A DNA stretch of 64,000 bases from Chloroflexota bacterium (GCA_026707285.1 JAPOXD010000027.1:1-64000); one strand, 5' to 3'. Positions 18,339 to 28,500 are shown, numbered from the stretch's first letter. The notes: generated by a model not told the origin, from the sequence alone. Numbers and translations are program-made.

Positions 18339-19700
18339 ATGCATCAGGCCGTGCCGCGGAAACTGACAACGTCGGCGGGGCGCCGCCGGCTGCGGCGGAT
18401 TTGGGCCGTCGCACTCGGCATGGGGCTGATCGCCGCGGTGTCGGCATCGGGCGCCACCGCCCGAGAGCCCGACGTCGACGCGGCCAAGCGCGACTCGCCC
18501 GTGCCGATTGCCGTGTCCTCGGGATGGTTCTATCCGGGACTTGGTGAGGACGGCGCCGGCTTCGGCGTGCGCAACTTTGCCGATGGGCCGCGGTTCTTCG
18601 ACGCCTTCAGGCGTTATGGCGGGCTCGACGTGATGGGATATCCAACGTCGCGCCCGTGGATCGGTCCGGGCGGGTTCATCTACCAGCTCAGCCAGCGCGC
18701 CCTGATGCAATGGTCGCCGGATGATGACAAGGTCCAGCTGGCCAATGTCTACGAGATCCTGCGCGAGGCCGGATACGACGACGCGCTCTATGCGCGCTCG
18801 ATCCCCCGCACCGAGCCCGACGAGTCGACGACGCTGGACGACGCGCGGGCCGTGCGGATGGGCTGGATGACCGATTCGGCGATCACGCAGGCGTTCCTGG
18901 CCAATCCCATCGAGCCCGACAGCGTGGATGCCGCCATCGAGCTCCACGGTTTGCCCATGTCCTATCCGGAGACTTTCGGTCCGTTCGTGGTACAGCGCTT
19001 CCAGCGGACGGCGCTGCAGCATTGGGTGGAAGCGGTCGATGGGGGCGAGCCGGTTGGCACGGTGGTGCTAGTCAACAGCGGCGACCACTACAAGGACCTG
19101 GTCCTCGGGGATTCGGCGGTTACCACGCCCCACGCGCACGACGACACGCGCATGCTGGATCTGCGCGACGGGGCGGAGGTCTACGTGGACGCCGTCCTCG
19201 CCTGGACGACGCAGCGGAACTACAATGTCATCGACGACGCGCTCGCCGAGGCGCTGCGCCTGTTGGAGGGAGTGCCGTCGGCTACGCCTGGCCTCGAGGC
19301 CGCCGCGGAGGTTTCCGCGCCGATCCGCTATCGGTCACTCCCATTCGACGTCTACGCGACGTTCAATCCACCGTCGCGAATCGCCGTCAACCGCGACCTC
19401 CAGGATGAGCGACTCGAGGCCGTGGCGGCTGTGCTCGCGCACGAGTTGCAGCACCTGGCGGATTTCCACGAAGAGCGGTACGTGCCGTCCGACGCCGCGT
19501 GTCTCGAGGCGGAGATCCGCGCCGTGACCGCCGAAGCGAGCGCGTGGAGCACGCTGATGGGTCCAACCGGCGCGGAGAATCCGCAGTCGGCCTTGGAGCG
19601 GATGGAAAATGCCCGGCTACAGGCGGTGCAGGCGGGAAGCGAGACCATCCGCGCGTTGGTCGAGGACGGGTGGGCCGAGCAGTGCTCACAGCACCGTTGA
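18339..19700 (+). CDS. Secreted protein with N-terminal double G[YL]P repeat module and C-terminal HExxH metallopeptidase-like domain
   Basis: Signal peptide-like N-term; repeats GYPTSRPWIGPGGFIYQLSQRALMQW and GLPMSYPETFGPFVVQRFQRTALQHW; AVLAHELQHLADFHEER. Confidence 0.75.
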   Translation: MHQAVPRKLTTSAGRRRLRRIWAVALGMGLIAAVSASGATAREPDVDAAKRDSPVPIAVSSGWFYPGLGEDGAGFGVRNFADGPRFFDAFRRYGGLDVMGYPTSRPWIGPGGFIYQLSQRALMQWSPDDDKVQLANVYEILREAGYDDALYARSIPRTEPDESTTLDDARAVRMGWMTDSAITQAFLANPIEPDSVDAAIELHGLPMSYPETFGPFVVQRFQRTALQHWVEAVDGGEPVGTVVLVNSGDHYKDLVLGDSAVTTPHAHDDTRMLDLRDGAEVYVDAVLAWTTQRNYNVIDDALAEALRLLEGVPSATPGLEAAAEVSAPIRYRSLPFDVYATFNPPSRIAVNRDLQDERLEAVAAVLAHELQHLADFHEERYVPSDAACLEAEIRAVTAEASAWSTLMGPTGAENPQSALERMENARLQAVQAGSETIRALVEDGWAEQCSQHR

Positions 19701-19902
19701 GCATTGACGGTGCGGGCAGCCGCCGCCTAGCATCGTCCATGGCCGTTTGGAACGCCCCGGAGCCCCGCATGCGTCGGGCATATAGGCGGCCGGCGGTGGA
19801 CGCCTAGCGAGACGCCGCCGGCTTCGCGTGACCACGACAGTGGCACGCCTCTCGACGCATGCCGGCGCCCACGCCAGGCGCCTTCCTTAACGAGTTTCAC
19901 CC

Positions 19903-21141
19903 ATGCCTGCCAATGCCCTTGACGTTCTTGACGCGCGCGGCCTGATCTCGGCCGCCAGCGACGCCGACGCACTGCGCCGCGCCCTCGACCGGCCGCTGAC
20001 CTTCTACGTGGGGTTCGATCCCACCGCGACAAGCCTGACAGCCGGCCACCTGGTGACGCTGATGATGGCGCACCACCTGGAGCAGGCCGGCCACCGGCCC
20101 ATCCTGATCGCGGGCGGCGGCACGGGGATGATCGGCGACCCGTCGGACCGGCTGGACACGCGAGCGCTGCTGACGCACGAGGACGTGGCGGCCAACGTGG
20201 CCGCGATTCGCACGCAGCTGGAGCGGTTCGTCGATCTCAGCGAGGGCGACGCCCTGGTGCTCAACAACGCCGACTGGCTGGCGGAGCTGGGATACCTGGA
20301 GTTTCTGCGGGACATCGGCCGCCATTTCAGCGTGAACGAAATGCTGGCCACCGACACCTACCGCAACCGCTTGGACGCCGGAGAAAACCTGAATTTCATC
20401 GAGCTGAACTACCGCCTGCTGCAGGCCTACGACTTCCTGCATCTCTACCGGGAGTACGGCTGCACGCTGCAAATCGCCGGCAGCGACCAGTGGTCCAACA
20501 TCCTGGCCGGCGTCGACCTCATTCGCCGCGTGGAGCGCACGCAGGCCTTCGGGCTGGTGGCCCCGCTGCTGACGACGGCGGAAGGCGCGAAAATGGGGAA
20601 GACGGCGGCGGGCGCGGTGTGGCTGGACCCCGGCCGCAGGCCGCCGTTCGACTTCTACCAGTTCTGGATCAACCTGGCGGACGGTCTGGTAGCGCAGGCG
20701 CTGGGCATGCTGACGACGCTGCCGATGTCGGAGGTTGCCGCGTTGCGCGACCTGCGCGGACCGGACGTTCGGCGGGCCAAGCAGGCGCTGGCGCACAACG
20801 TGACGGCCACCGTGCACGGACGCGAGGCGGCCGACGCCGCGCGCGAAACGGCCCGGTCGCTGTTCGCCGACGCGACAGGCGACGCGGAGGCCGTGCCGAC
20901 AACCCTCGTAACCGCCGCCGAGCTGGAGGCCGGCATCTCAATCGTCGACCTGCTCGTGCGCACCGACCTCGCGCCGTCGCGGGGAGCGGCGCGCCGGCTC
21001 ATCGCGCAGGGCGGGGCTTACGTCGGGGAATCGCGCGCCGCGGACCCCGAGGCCATCGTGAACCGCTCACAGGTACCCGACGACGGCCTGCTGCTGCGGG
21101 CCGGGCGCAAGCGGTATCACCGCGTGGTCGTGGGGCCTTAG
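19903..21141 (+). CDS. tyrS: Tyrosyl-tRNA synthetase
   Basis: FYVGFDPTATSLTAGHLVTLMMAHHLEQAGH; KMGKTAAGAVWLD; C-terminal S4-like domain. Confidence 0.97.
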   Translation: MPANALDVLDARGLISAASDADALRRALDRPLTFYVGFDPTATSLTAGHLVTLMMAHHLEQAGHRPILIAGGGTGMIGDPSDRLDTRALLTHEDVAANVAAIRTQLERFVDLSEGDALVLNNADWLAELGYLEFLRDIGRHFSVNEMLATDTYRNRLDAGENLNFIELNYRLLQAYDFLHLYREYGCTLQIAGSDQWSNILAGVDLIRRVERTQAFGLVAPLLTTAEGAKMGKTAAGAVWLDPGRRPPFDFYQFWINLADGLVAQALGMLTTLPMSEVAALRDLRGPDVRRAKQALAHNVTATVHGREAADAARETARSLFADATGDAEAVPTTLVTAAELEAGISIVDLLVRTDLAPSRGAARRLIAQGGAYVGESRAADPEAIVNRSQVPDDGLLLRAGRKRYHRVVVGP

Positions 21142-21206
21142 GTGGCCGGGGTTCGCCGCAGGCCGCTACCCTCGAAGCCGAAGCAATCGACCGCTGAGGA
21201 GGCTGT

Positions 21207-21824
21207 ATGGCATCCCGACGCCAGTCCGACGACGTAGTGCCGCCGCGCCGCGTGAAGCTGCGCAAGTCCGCCACCCCGGAGGACATGGCGGACGCGGGAC
21301 TGCGACGCGCGGCCGGGCAGACGATGCGCTGCGAGTGGGCCCAGCGCAATCCCGACCTGACCATCTATCACGATGACTTCTGGGGCGAGCCGCCGGCTGA
21401 CGACCGCGAGTACTTCGAGCGCATGATGCTGGAGATCTTTCACGCCGGATTGAGCTGGACGCTGATCTGGAACAAGCGCGAAAGCCTGCGCCGCGCGTAC
21501 GACGAGTTCGACATTGACGCCGTCGCTTCCTATGGACCCACCGAGGTGACGCGACTGATGAACGACCCCAAAGTGGTCCGCAGCGCGAAGAAGATCGACG
21601 CGGCCATCGCCAACGCGCGCACGGTGCTGGAGCTCCAGGCCGAGCACGGCGACCTGGCGTCGTTTCTGCGGCAACTGCCCGACGACGCCGAGGACAAGAT
21701 CAAGGTGCTGCGAAAGACGTTCGCCTTCATGGGGCCGGGCGTGGCGCGCGGCTTCCTGGAAGCCACCGGCCTGATTCCAGTGCCGCACCATCCCTACTGC
21801 TTCAAGGCGTCCGGTGGCAGCTGA
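21207..21824 (+). CDS. tag: DNA-3-methyladenine glycosylase I
   Basis: RCEWAQRNPDLTIYHDDFWGEPPADDREYFERMMLEIFHAGLSWTLIWNKRESLRRAYDEFD. Confidence 0.9.
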   Translation: MASRRQSDDVVPPRRVKLRKSATPEDMADAGLRRAAGQTMRCEWAQRNPDLTIYHDDFWGEPPADDREYFERMMLEIFHAGLSWTLIWNKRESLRRAYDEFDIDAVASYGPTEVTRLMNDPKVVRSAKKIDAAIANARTVLELQAEHGDLASFLRQLPDDAEDKIKVLRKTFAFMGPGVARGFLEATGLIPVPHHPYCFKASGGS

Positions 21825-21840
21825 TCCGAAGGCGCCGGCC

Positions 21841-22776
21841 ATGAGGCTGCTCATTGGGACCCGCGAGGGCCTGCGAGACGGCGAGGGCGCGACGCTGGGT
21901 CTGGGCGGACGGGCCATCCGCGCGCTTGCCGGTCGCCCCGATGACGCGTGGATGGTCGTCGACGGGCGCGAGGTCTGGCGGGTACAGGGCCGAAGGCTGA
22001 CCCCGGCGACTGCCGCGGGGGCGCTGGGCGATCCCGCGCTGACGTGCGTCCTACCCACACGCGCAGGTGTTCTGGTCGGCACGGAAGGCGCGTATCTCCG
22101 ACGATTCGGCGGCCGGTCGCGGCTGGGCAACGAGGCTCTCGCGCCGGTGGCCGGCTTCGACGAAGCCGAGGGTCGCGAGCACTGGTTCACGCCCTGGGGC
22201 GGGCCGGCGGCGACTCGGACTTTGGCCGTCGACAAACACGGCGGGCTCTACGTCAATGTGCATGTGGGTGGAGTACTACGCTCCGATGACGACGGCGAAT
22301 CCTGGCAAGCGACGGCCTTGGACATCAGCGCCGACGCGCACCAGGTCATCGCGCCCGCGGGTCACGACGGCCTGCTGCTGGCCGCCACCGCGCGCGGCTT
22401 GGCCGTCTCGCGTGACCGGGGCGGTTCGTGGGAGCTGGACGTGCGCGGCCTGCACGCGACCTATGCCCGAGCGGTCGCTCTCAGCGGCTCTACGATCCTG
22501 CTCTCGGTCGCGCGTGGACCCGGCGGACAGGACGCCGCCCTATATCGGCGTTCGCTCGACGGCGACGAGCCGTTCGTGCGCTGCCGGGACGGACTCCCCG
22601 ACCACTTCGACGGCAACATCGACACCCACACCCTGGTGGCCGATGGGGCCGACGCGGCATTCGCCGGTCCCGACGGGGCGATCTATTGCTCGGACGACGG
22701 CGGCTATGGCTGGGAACAGACGCTCAGTGGGCTGTCCACCGTGTATGCACTGCTGATCGAGCGCGGTCGAACCTAG
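21841..22776 (+). CDS. BNR/VPS10-like beta-propeller protein
   Basis: Repeats GGVLRSDDDGESWQATALD, GLAVSRDRGGSWELDVRGL, GAIYCSDDGGYGWEQTLSGL. Confidence 0.75.
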   Translation: MRLLIGTREGLRDGEGATLGLGGRAIRALAGRPDDAWMVVDGREVWRVQGRRLTPATAAGALGDPALTCVLPTRAGVLVGTEGAYLRRFGGRSRLGNEALAPVAGFDEAEGREHWFTPWGGPAATRTLAVDKHGGLYVNVHVGGVLRSDDDGESWQATALDISADAHQVIAPAGHDGLLLAATARGLAVSRDRGGSWELDVRGLHATYARAVALSGSTILLSVARGPGGQDAALYRRSLDGDEPFVRCRDGLPDHFDGNIDTHTLVADGADAAFAGPDGAIYCSDDGGYGWEQTLSGLSTVYALLIERGRT

Positions 22777-25700
22777 CCTCGGAAGCGGGTGATGACGGTG
22801 GCCGCGGCGGGGAGGGCGTAGCGGCCGCCGGGGCCCAGGTCGGCGGGCGATTGGGGGCGGCCGGCGCGGCGCGCCGATACGCCGGCGAAAATGCGCAGCT
22901 CGGTGCGCCGTCGCGTGTGCCGGGTACCGACGTGGGCCATGCCGATCTGGCGACCGCTGGAAGCGCGCGTGGCGCTGGTGACCGTGCCGATCCAGGCACC
23001 GCGTGGATCGGTGACGGGATCGCCCTGCCGCGCCATGGGCACGCGCTCGTCGGCGATCGAGAAGCGCACGATGGACGCCTTGCGCCCGGCCTCGCGCCGC
23101 ACGTAGGGATCGCGACCGACGAAGAACGGCTTGTGGGCCTTGACGAAGCGACCGAATCCCGCGTCGCCCGGCGTGAGGTCCAGCGGGCCGGCGAGCTCGT
23201 GACCGTAGAGCGGGAAACCGGCTTCGGTGCGCGTTGAGTCGCGCGCTCCGAGGCCAACGGGCACGACGCCGTCGTCGGCGCCCGCCTCGAGGATCGCGTC
23301 CCACACGGTGCGCGCGGCCTCCGGGTGCACGAAGATCTCGAAGCCGGTCGCCTCGCCCGTGTAGCCGGTGTGGGAGATCTCGACGTCGGCGCCGGCGAGC
23401 GTGAAGGCGCGCACGTGGTTCATGCGCATGGCGTCGAGCGCGCGCCGCTCGTCGTCCGTGGCGACGATTCGCTGGAGGACTTGACGCGACTTCGGTCCCT
23501 GGAACGCCAGGTCGAGCCGCGCCGAGTCGCCCGCGGCCGGGCTCTTGAGGTCCAGGAGATCGGCGCGCACGGGCAATCGCGCCGCGCCGTCGCCCGAAAC
23601 GACCTGGTGGACGCCGTCGTTGACGCCCGTCAGCCAGGCCCAATCCTTCGGCGCGTTGGCCGCGTTCACCACCGCCATGAATCGGTCGCGGGCCAGGCGG
23701 TAAATGATGAGGTCGTCCAGGCAGTCGCCGTTGGCGTCGAGTAGGTAGGTGTACGCCGCGCGGCCCACCCGAAGGCGGCTCGCGCTGCCGGTGACGACGA
23801 GGTCCAGGAACTCGGCGGCATTCGGGCCGGAGACGGCGAAGACGCCCATGTGCCCCACGTCGAACAGCCCGGCCGACTTGCGCACGGCCTGGTGCTCGTC
23901 CGCGATGCTGGTGTACCAGACCGGCATGTCCCAGCCGGCGAAGGGGATCAGCTTCTTTGCGTGCTCGGCGTGGAAGGCGTGCAAGGGCGTGTGGTGCAGT
24001 TGCTCCGACTCGGGCTCGCGCCACTCGAACGGCTGGGGTCCGTCGCTGGTGGCGGCGACCGGGCGCCGGCCCACGAACCAGGGGCGGGACGCATCGTCGG
24101 GAGGCGCGGCGTCAGTCAGCGCCGGCGAATCGCCCTGATGCGCGGTCACCGTGACCGGGCCGCTGAGCTTCCGGCTCGGCTCGTCGGGATCGACGATCAC
24201 GTAGCCGTCGGATGCCGCCTGGAGCCAGTCGGCCAGCGCATTGGCGCGGTCGGGATCGGCGGCGATCAGGGCGGAGGTTTCCGCTGCCTCGGCGGGTCGA
24301 GAAACGATCGCGTTGACAGCATCGCTGCCAGGCGGGCCCGCGAGGGCCACGTGACGCGACTGCCCGGGCTCGAGATCACGCACCCGCCGGTTGGCGACCT
24401 CGTCCAGGAACGAAAACACACGAGCGCCACGAACGAGCAGCAGGCCCGACGTGCTCGCCGGCGGATCGGCGGGAGGCGGCCCCTCGGCGTGTCCGCGGCG
24501 GGCGAAGTCGAGAACCTCGGCGCGCAACGACTGCATGGCGTCGTAGCCCATGCGCCCGCGGTAGCGCGGGGTCCGTCGGCCGGTGTAAGTCACGCCGTGC
24601 ATGGCGCGAAACGCGCGCGCCAGGATGCCGGCCAGCGTCTTCATGTCGTCCGCGCCGTAGCCGCGTTGGGTCAGCCAGGGCGTGCCCATGCGAATGCCGG
24701 TTGGCGCGGCGAAACCGCGGTCGCCGGGCACCGAGTTGCGATTGGCCACAATGCCCAGGGCTTCCAGCATGCGCACCGCCGGCTCGCCGCGCAGATCGCC
24801 TTGGGCTCCGACCCGGCGCAGATTCACGACGAACAGATGGGTATCGGTGCCGCCGTAGGCGACGCCGACGCCCTCGGCATCCAGGGCGTCGACGAGCGCC
24901 CTGGCGTTGGCGATGATCTGGTGCTGGGTGCGCTGAAACGCCTCCGTGGCCGCCATCTTGAACATGACCGCCATGGCCGCGATCTTGTTGAGGTGCGGGC
25001 CGCCCTGCTCGCCGGGAAACACGGAGCGATCGATGGCGCGCATCAGGTCGCGCCGGTGCGACAGGATCACCGCGCCGCGCGGGCCGAACAGCGTCTTGTG
25101 CGTGGTGAAGGTGACGACGTCGGCGATGCCCACCGGCGAGGGATAGGCGCCCGCGACGACCAGCCCGGCCGGATGCGAGATGTCCGCCATCAGCAGGGCG
25201 CCCACGTCGTCGGCAATGGCGCGGAACCGCTCCCAATCGGGCGCCCAGGGATACGAGGTGTAGCCGGCGATGATCAACCGCGGGCGGGCGGCTTTGGCGC
25301 GCGCGGCGATGTCGTCGTAGTCCAGCTGTGCGTCGGGTCCCGGAATGCGGTAGCTGATCGACTTGAACCGCCGTCCCGAGCGGTTGACGGACGCGCCGTG
25401 GCTCAGGTGCCCGCCGTGGGCCAGGGCCAGCCCCATGATGGTGTCTTCGGGGTCGAGCAGGGCTTCCTCGACGGCGTTGTTGGCCGCCGCGCCCGAGAGC
25501 GGCTGCACGTTGACCCACAGCCGGTCCGCCGCGACGCGGTCGTTGGCGAATAGGTCCGCGCAGCGGCGCTGCGCCAGCGCTTCCACCAGGTTGCTGAACT
25601 CGTTGCCCTGGTAGTAGCGGCGATCGCCGAAGCGCCGGGTGCGGGCGAGCTGCCGGTCGATGTCCGCCAGCGCCGCCTCCTGGTCGCGGATCATCGCGGC

Positions 25701-25907
25701 CGCCGCATAGCCCTCGGCGTAGATGCTGGTGAAGGGCGACGCCAGCGCGTCGCGCACCGGCTTGGGCGTGAGGCTTTCGGACGGGATCAGGATGAGCTTG
25801 TCGCGCTGGCGGGCGTGCTCCCGCTCGATGAGGTCGGCCACCAACGGGTCGACGTCCGAGACGGAGCGATCGAGCGCGAGGTCGGCGTAGGTGGGGTCGA
25901 GGGACAT
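22773..25907 (-). CDS. Fusion of serine hydroxymethyltransferase (N-term) and glycine-cleavage-type aminomethyltransferase GcvT (C-term)
   Basis: SHMT: LILIPSESLTPKPVRDALASPFTSIYAEGY, VTFTTHKTLFGPRGAVIL; GcvT: HAKKLIPFAGWDMPVWYTSIADEHQAVRKSAGLFDVGHMG, ISHTGYTGEATGFEIFV, GLGARDSTRTEAGFPLYGHEL; uninterrupted 1044-aa ORF. Confidence 0.92.
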   Translation of the reverse strand: MSLDPTYADLALDRSVSDVDPLVADLIEREHARQRDKLILIPSESLTPKPVRDALASPFTSIYAEGYAAAAMIRDQEAALADIDRQLARTRRFGDRRYYQGNEFSNLVEALAQRRCADLFANDRVAADRLWVNVQPLSGAAANNAVEEALLDPEDTIMGLALAHGGHLSHGASVNRSGRRFKSISYRIPGPDAQLDYDDIAARAKAARPRLIIAGYTSYPWAPDWERFRAIADDVGALLMADISHPAGLVVAGAYPSPVGIADVVTFTTHKTLFGPRGAVILSHRRDLMRAIDRSVFPGEQGGPHLNKIAAMAVMFKMAATEAFQRTQHQIIANARALVDALDAEGVGVAYGGTDTHLFVVNLRRVGAQGDLRGEPAVRMLEALGIVANRNSVPGDRGFAAPTGIRMGTPWLTQRGYGADDMKTLAGILARAFRAMHGVTYTGRRTPRYRGRMGYDAMQSLRAEVLDFARRGHAEGPPPADPPASTSGLLLVRGARVFSFLDEVANRRVRDLEPGQSRHVALAGPPGSDAVNAIVSRPAEAAETSALIAADPDRANALADWLQAASDGYVIVDPDEPSRKLSGPVTVTAHQGDSPALTDAAPPDDASRPWFVGRRPVAATSDGPQPFEWREPESEQLHHTPLHAFHAEHAKKLIPFAGWDMPVWYTSIADEHQAVRKSAGLFDVGHMGVFAVSGPNAAEFLDLVVTGSASRLRVGRAAYTYLLDANGDCLDDLIIYRLARDRFMAVVNAANAPKDWAWLTGVNDGVHQVVSGDGAARLPVRADLLDLKSPAAGDSARLDLAFQGPKSRQVLQRIVATDDERRALDAMRMNHVRAFTLAGADVEISHTGYTGEATGFEIFVHPEAARTVWDAILEAGADDGVVPVGLGARDSTRTEAGFPLYGHELAGPLDLTPGDAGFGRFVKAHKPFFVGRDPYVRREAGRKASIVRFSIADERVPMARQGDPVTDPRGAWIGTVTSATRASSGRQIGMAHVGTRHTRRRTELRIFAGVSARRAGRPQSPADLGPGGRYALPAAATVITRFRG

Positions 25908-25973
25908 CAGGGCATCCTTGAGATCAGCGCCATAAGCGTACGGCGGCTTCGCGAGCGCGACGAACGCCGCCGG

Positions 25974-26678
25974 CTATTCGACGACCCGGCGGCCTTCGCG
26001 GAGGGCTTTGGACCGAGCCTCCTGCATGGTCATGCGCACCCGGCCGCCGAAGCGTTCATTGAGCCAGGGATCGCCGCGAACGTGATAGCCGCCCTTCTCC
26101 CAGAAGCCGGGCTCCTCGTGGTCCATGAACTCCAGGCCGCGCACCCACTTGGCGCTCTTCCAGAAGTACAGGCTCGGCAGCACCAGGCGCAGGGGTCCAC
26201 CGTGCTGTTGCGGCAGCGGGCCGCCGTCGTGGTTGATGGCGAACAGCACGTCGTCCTGGTCGAGCTCGGCAAGGGTGACGTTGGTGGTGTAGCCGGGGTC
26301 GGCGTGGATCATCACGTAGTCCGCGCCGGGCAGCGGCTTGATGCGCTTGAGCACCTCGCGCACGTGCACGCCTTCCCAGAGGTTGTCGTAGCGGCTCCAG
26401 TGGGTGACGCAGTGGATGTCCGAGGTGATCTCGGTGCGCGGCAGGGACGTGAACTCCTCCCAGCTCCAGCGCGCCTCTTCCTCGACCAGCCCGGTCACGC
26501 GGAAGTCCCAGCGGGTCATGTCGTAGGCGGCCGGCTCCTGGTAGTGCAGCACGGGCCACTTCGAGGTGAGGGTCTGGCCGGGCGGAAGGCGCGGCTCGCG
26601 CAACTCGGGCGGGCGCGGGCTGACGTCGGGCGTGTCCGGCGCCACGGCGGCGCGGGAGCCAAAGAGCCGGTCGAACAT
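25974..26678 (-). CDS. Sulfite oxidase-like/YedY-like molybdopterin-dependent oxidoreductase
   Basis: FRVTGLVEEEARWSWEEFTSLPRTEITSDIHCVTHWSRYDNLWEGVHVREVL; LRLVLPSLYFWKSAKWVRGLEFMD. Confidence 0.88.
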   Translation of the reverse strand: MFDRLFGSRAAVAPDTPDVSPRPPELREPRLPPGQTLTSKWPVLHYQEPAAYDMTRWDFRVTGLVEEEARWSWEEFTSLPRTEITSDIHCVTHWSRYDNLWEGVHVREVLKRIKPLPGADYVMIHADPGYTTNVTLAELDQDDVLFAINHDGGPLPQQHGGPLRLVLPSLYFWKSAKWVRGLEFMDHEEPGFWEKGGYHVRGDPWLNERFGGRVRMTMQEARSKALREGRRVVE

Positions 26679-26783
26679 GGTCCGCTCCATGAGCAACGCG
26701 TATCTGTTACCCGATGGTACTGCGCAAGTCACCCGGCGGTGCGTGTAATCACGCACACAAGCCTGCGGGGAGCGCCCACGGTT

Positions 26784-28448
26784 TCAGCCCGCTGGCGAGG
26801 AACCTTGCACAAGTTGGGGGTCGTAGCTGCCGACAACCATGGCGGCGATCTCGGCCGCCGTCGCCTCGGCGCGCCCGTGCCCCGGAACGTCGTGCGCCAG
26901 GATCACGATGGTTACGGGGCCGGTCGAGAGGTAGACGACCCCGGCGTCGTTCGAGATGCCGGCGAGGTCGCCGGTCTTGTGGGCCACGGCGGTGCCCGCG
27001 GGCAGCCGGGCGGGGATGCGGTTGTTGCGCGTCTCGCCGAGCAGCAGGGTGCGCATGCCCTGCACGTCGGCCAGCGTGCGCGACCAGTGCGCCGGCCGCA
27101 TGCCGAGCGCAACCTCCAGCAGCCTGGCCGCCTCGCGCGCCGTCGTCACCGGCTGCGTGGTGAACACGTCGGTGGCGGTGAGGCCGAGCTGACCCAGCGT
27201 CCACTGCATGTTGGCGTAGCCGATGTGATCGGCAAGCAAGACGGCCGCCGAGTTGTCGCTGAAGGTCATGGTCCGCTCCAGCGCGCGTTCGATCGTGAGG
27301 CGCTGGCCGGGCGCGAGCGTCGCCGGGGGGGCGACCCGTTCGAGCACGCTCTCGTTCATCTCTAGCATGGTGTCGAAATCAAGACCGATGACCGCGCGCT
27401 GGCGGTAGGCCTCGACGAGCAAGGGCAGCTTCCACAGGCTCGCCGCCCGCACCACGGCGTCGGCATTGATGGCGACCTCGGCGTCCGAGCCGGAGGGGGC
27501 CGCGTAGACGGCCCAGTTGCCCGGCTCGCCGGCCAGGCGGGCGTTGATGGCGGTCTCTAGCTGGTCGCCGACGGTGTTTCCAGCCGCCTCGGTCAGCGCC
27601 GCCGCCGAGTCCACCGAAGCCAGCGCCGCCTCCGGCATCACGCCGACCTCCCGCAGCACCTCGTCCAGCAGCACCGACGTCACGCTGCCGGGCGCCGGGA
27701 GTCCCTCCACCTCGTCGATCCAGTGCTGCAAGACGCCGCGCTGGAATCGCTGCGCCACGAATGGCCCCAGCCGCTCTGGGCGGGACATCGGCAGCCCCCA
27801 CCGATCGCGGGAATGGTCGGCGGTCCAGACGAGGCGACCGATGGGGTCGGGGTTGGACTCGAACACTCCGCGGATCGCGTCGTCGGTGAGCCAGCCGGTG
27901 CGAATCTCGACGGCGTGCTGGAACGACGTTGAGCCGTCGTCCTCGATGGGGCGGGGCACCTGGCGCGCGGCGTAGAGCCAATCGGTGTGCCCCTCGCGGT
28001 CCATGATCTCCAGCGCGTTCGCCAGAACGACCCGACCCTCGGCCGCCTTCCATTGCAGCAGGCCGTAGCGCAGGGCCTGGTACTCGAACCCATTGGCCGT
28101 GAATGTCGCGCTGCGCGGCGGACCCAGCACCGGCAGGCCGCCGAGGCCGCGGTAGCTATCCCACCACGTGACGTCGCCGACGTTGCGAACTTCGTAGCCG
28201 CGCCCGGCCTCATCGCTGGCTTGCGGGTAGTGACGGCCGTTTGCGATGGGAAAGTCGTGCTCCGGCGCGGTGGTTGTGGTGTCTGCGGCCGCGGGCGCGG
28301 CTGTTGCAGACCCCGCGAACACGGGGAGCAGCGCGGACGCGGCGCCCAACGCCAGCACGCGACGCCGGCCGATAGGGCGAGGGATCAGCGGCGTGCCTCC
28401 CCTGGAGCGCTGCCAGCGAACCTTACGCCACACGCGGCACGCGGGCAC
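26784..28448 (-). CDS. Class A beta-lactamase-like serine hydrolase with Tat-like signal and N-terminal double G[YL]P repeat module
   Basis: GRRRVLALGAASALLPVFAGSATA; repeats GGLPVLGPPRSATFTANGFEYQALRYGLLQW and GLPMSRPERLGPFVAQRFQRGVLQHW; RAASLWKLPLLVEAYRQ (SxxK), SDNSAA (SDN-like), HKTGDLAG (KTG). Start uncertain. Confidence 0.85.
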   Translation of the reverse strand: MPACRVWRKVRWQRSRGGTPLIPRPIGRRRVLALGAASALLPVFAGSATAAPAAADTTTTAPEHDFPIANGRHYPQASDEAGRGYEVRNVGDVTWWDSYRGLGGLPVLGPPRSATFTANGFEYQALRYGLLQWKAAEGRVVLANALEIMDREGHTDWLYAARQVPRPIEDDGSTSFQHAVEIRTGWLTDDAIRGVFESNPDPIGRLVWTADHSRDRWGLPMSRPERLGPFVAQRFQRGVLQHWIDEVEGLPAPGSVTSVLLDEVLREVGVMPEAALASVDSAAALTEAAGNTVGDQLETAINARLAGEPGNWAVYAAPSGSDAEVAINADAVVRAASLWKLPLLVEAYRQRAVIGLDFDTMLEMNESVLERVAPPATLAPGQRLTIERALERTMTFSDNSAAVLLADHIGYANMQWTLGQLGLTATDVFTTQPVTTAREAARLLEVALGMRPAHWSRTLADVQGMRTLLLGETRNNRIPARLPAGTAVAHKTGDLAGISNDAGVVYLSTGPVTIVILAHDVPGHGRAEATAAEIAAMVVGSYDPQLVQGSSPAG

Positions 28449-28500
28449 CTTGGCATCTCATGGGACGACGAGGTGTCCGGTGGACGGGAACGGGGGCGGC

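Noticed and set aside
19701-19902. T-box riboswitch upstream of tyrS
   Set aside because: No AGGGUGGNACCGCG-like antiterminator motif or clear specifier structure seen.
22540-24024. 494-aa minus ORF overlapping the SHMT-GcvT fusion
   Set aside because: Arg/Ala/Pro-rich alternative frame of the same strand; the GcvT frame is the real one.
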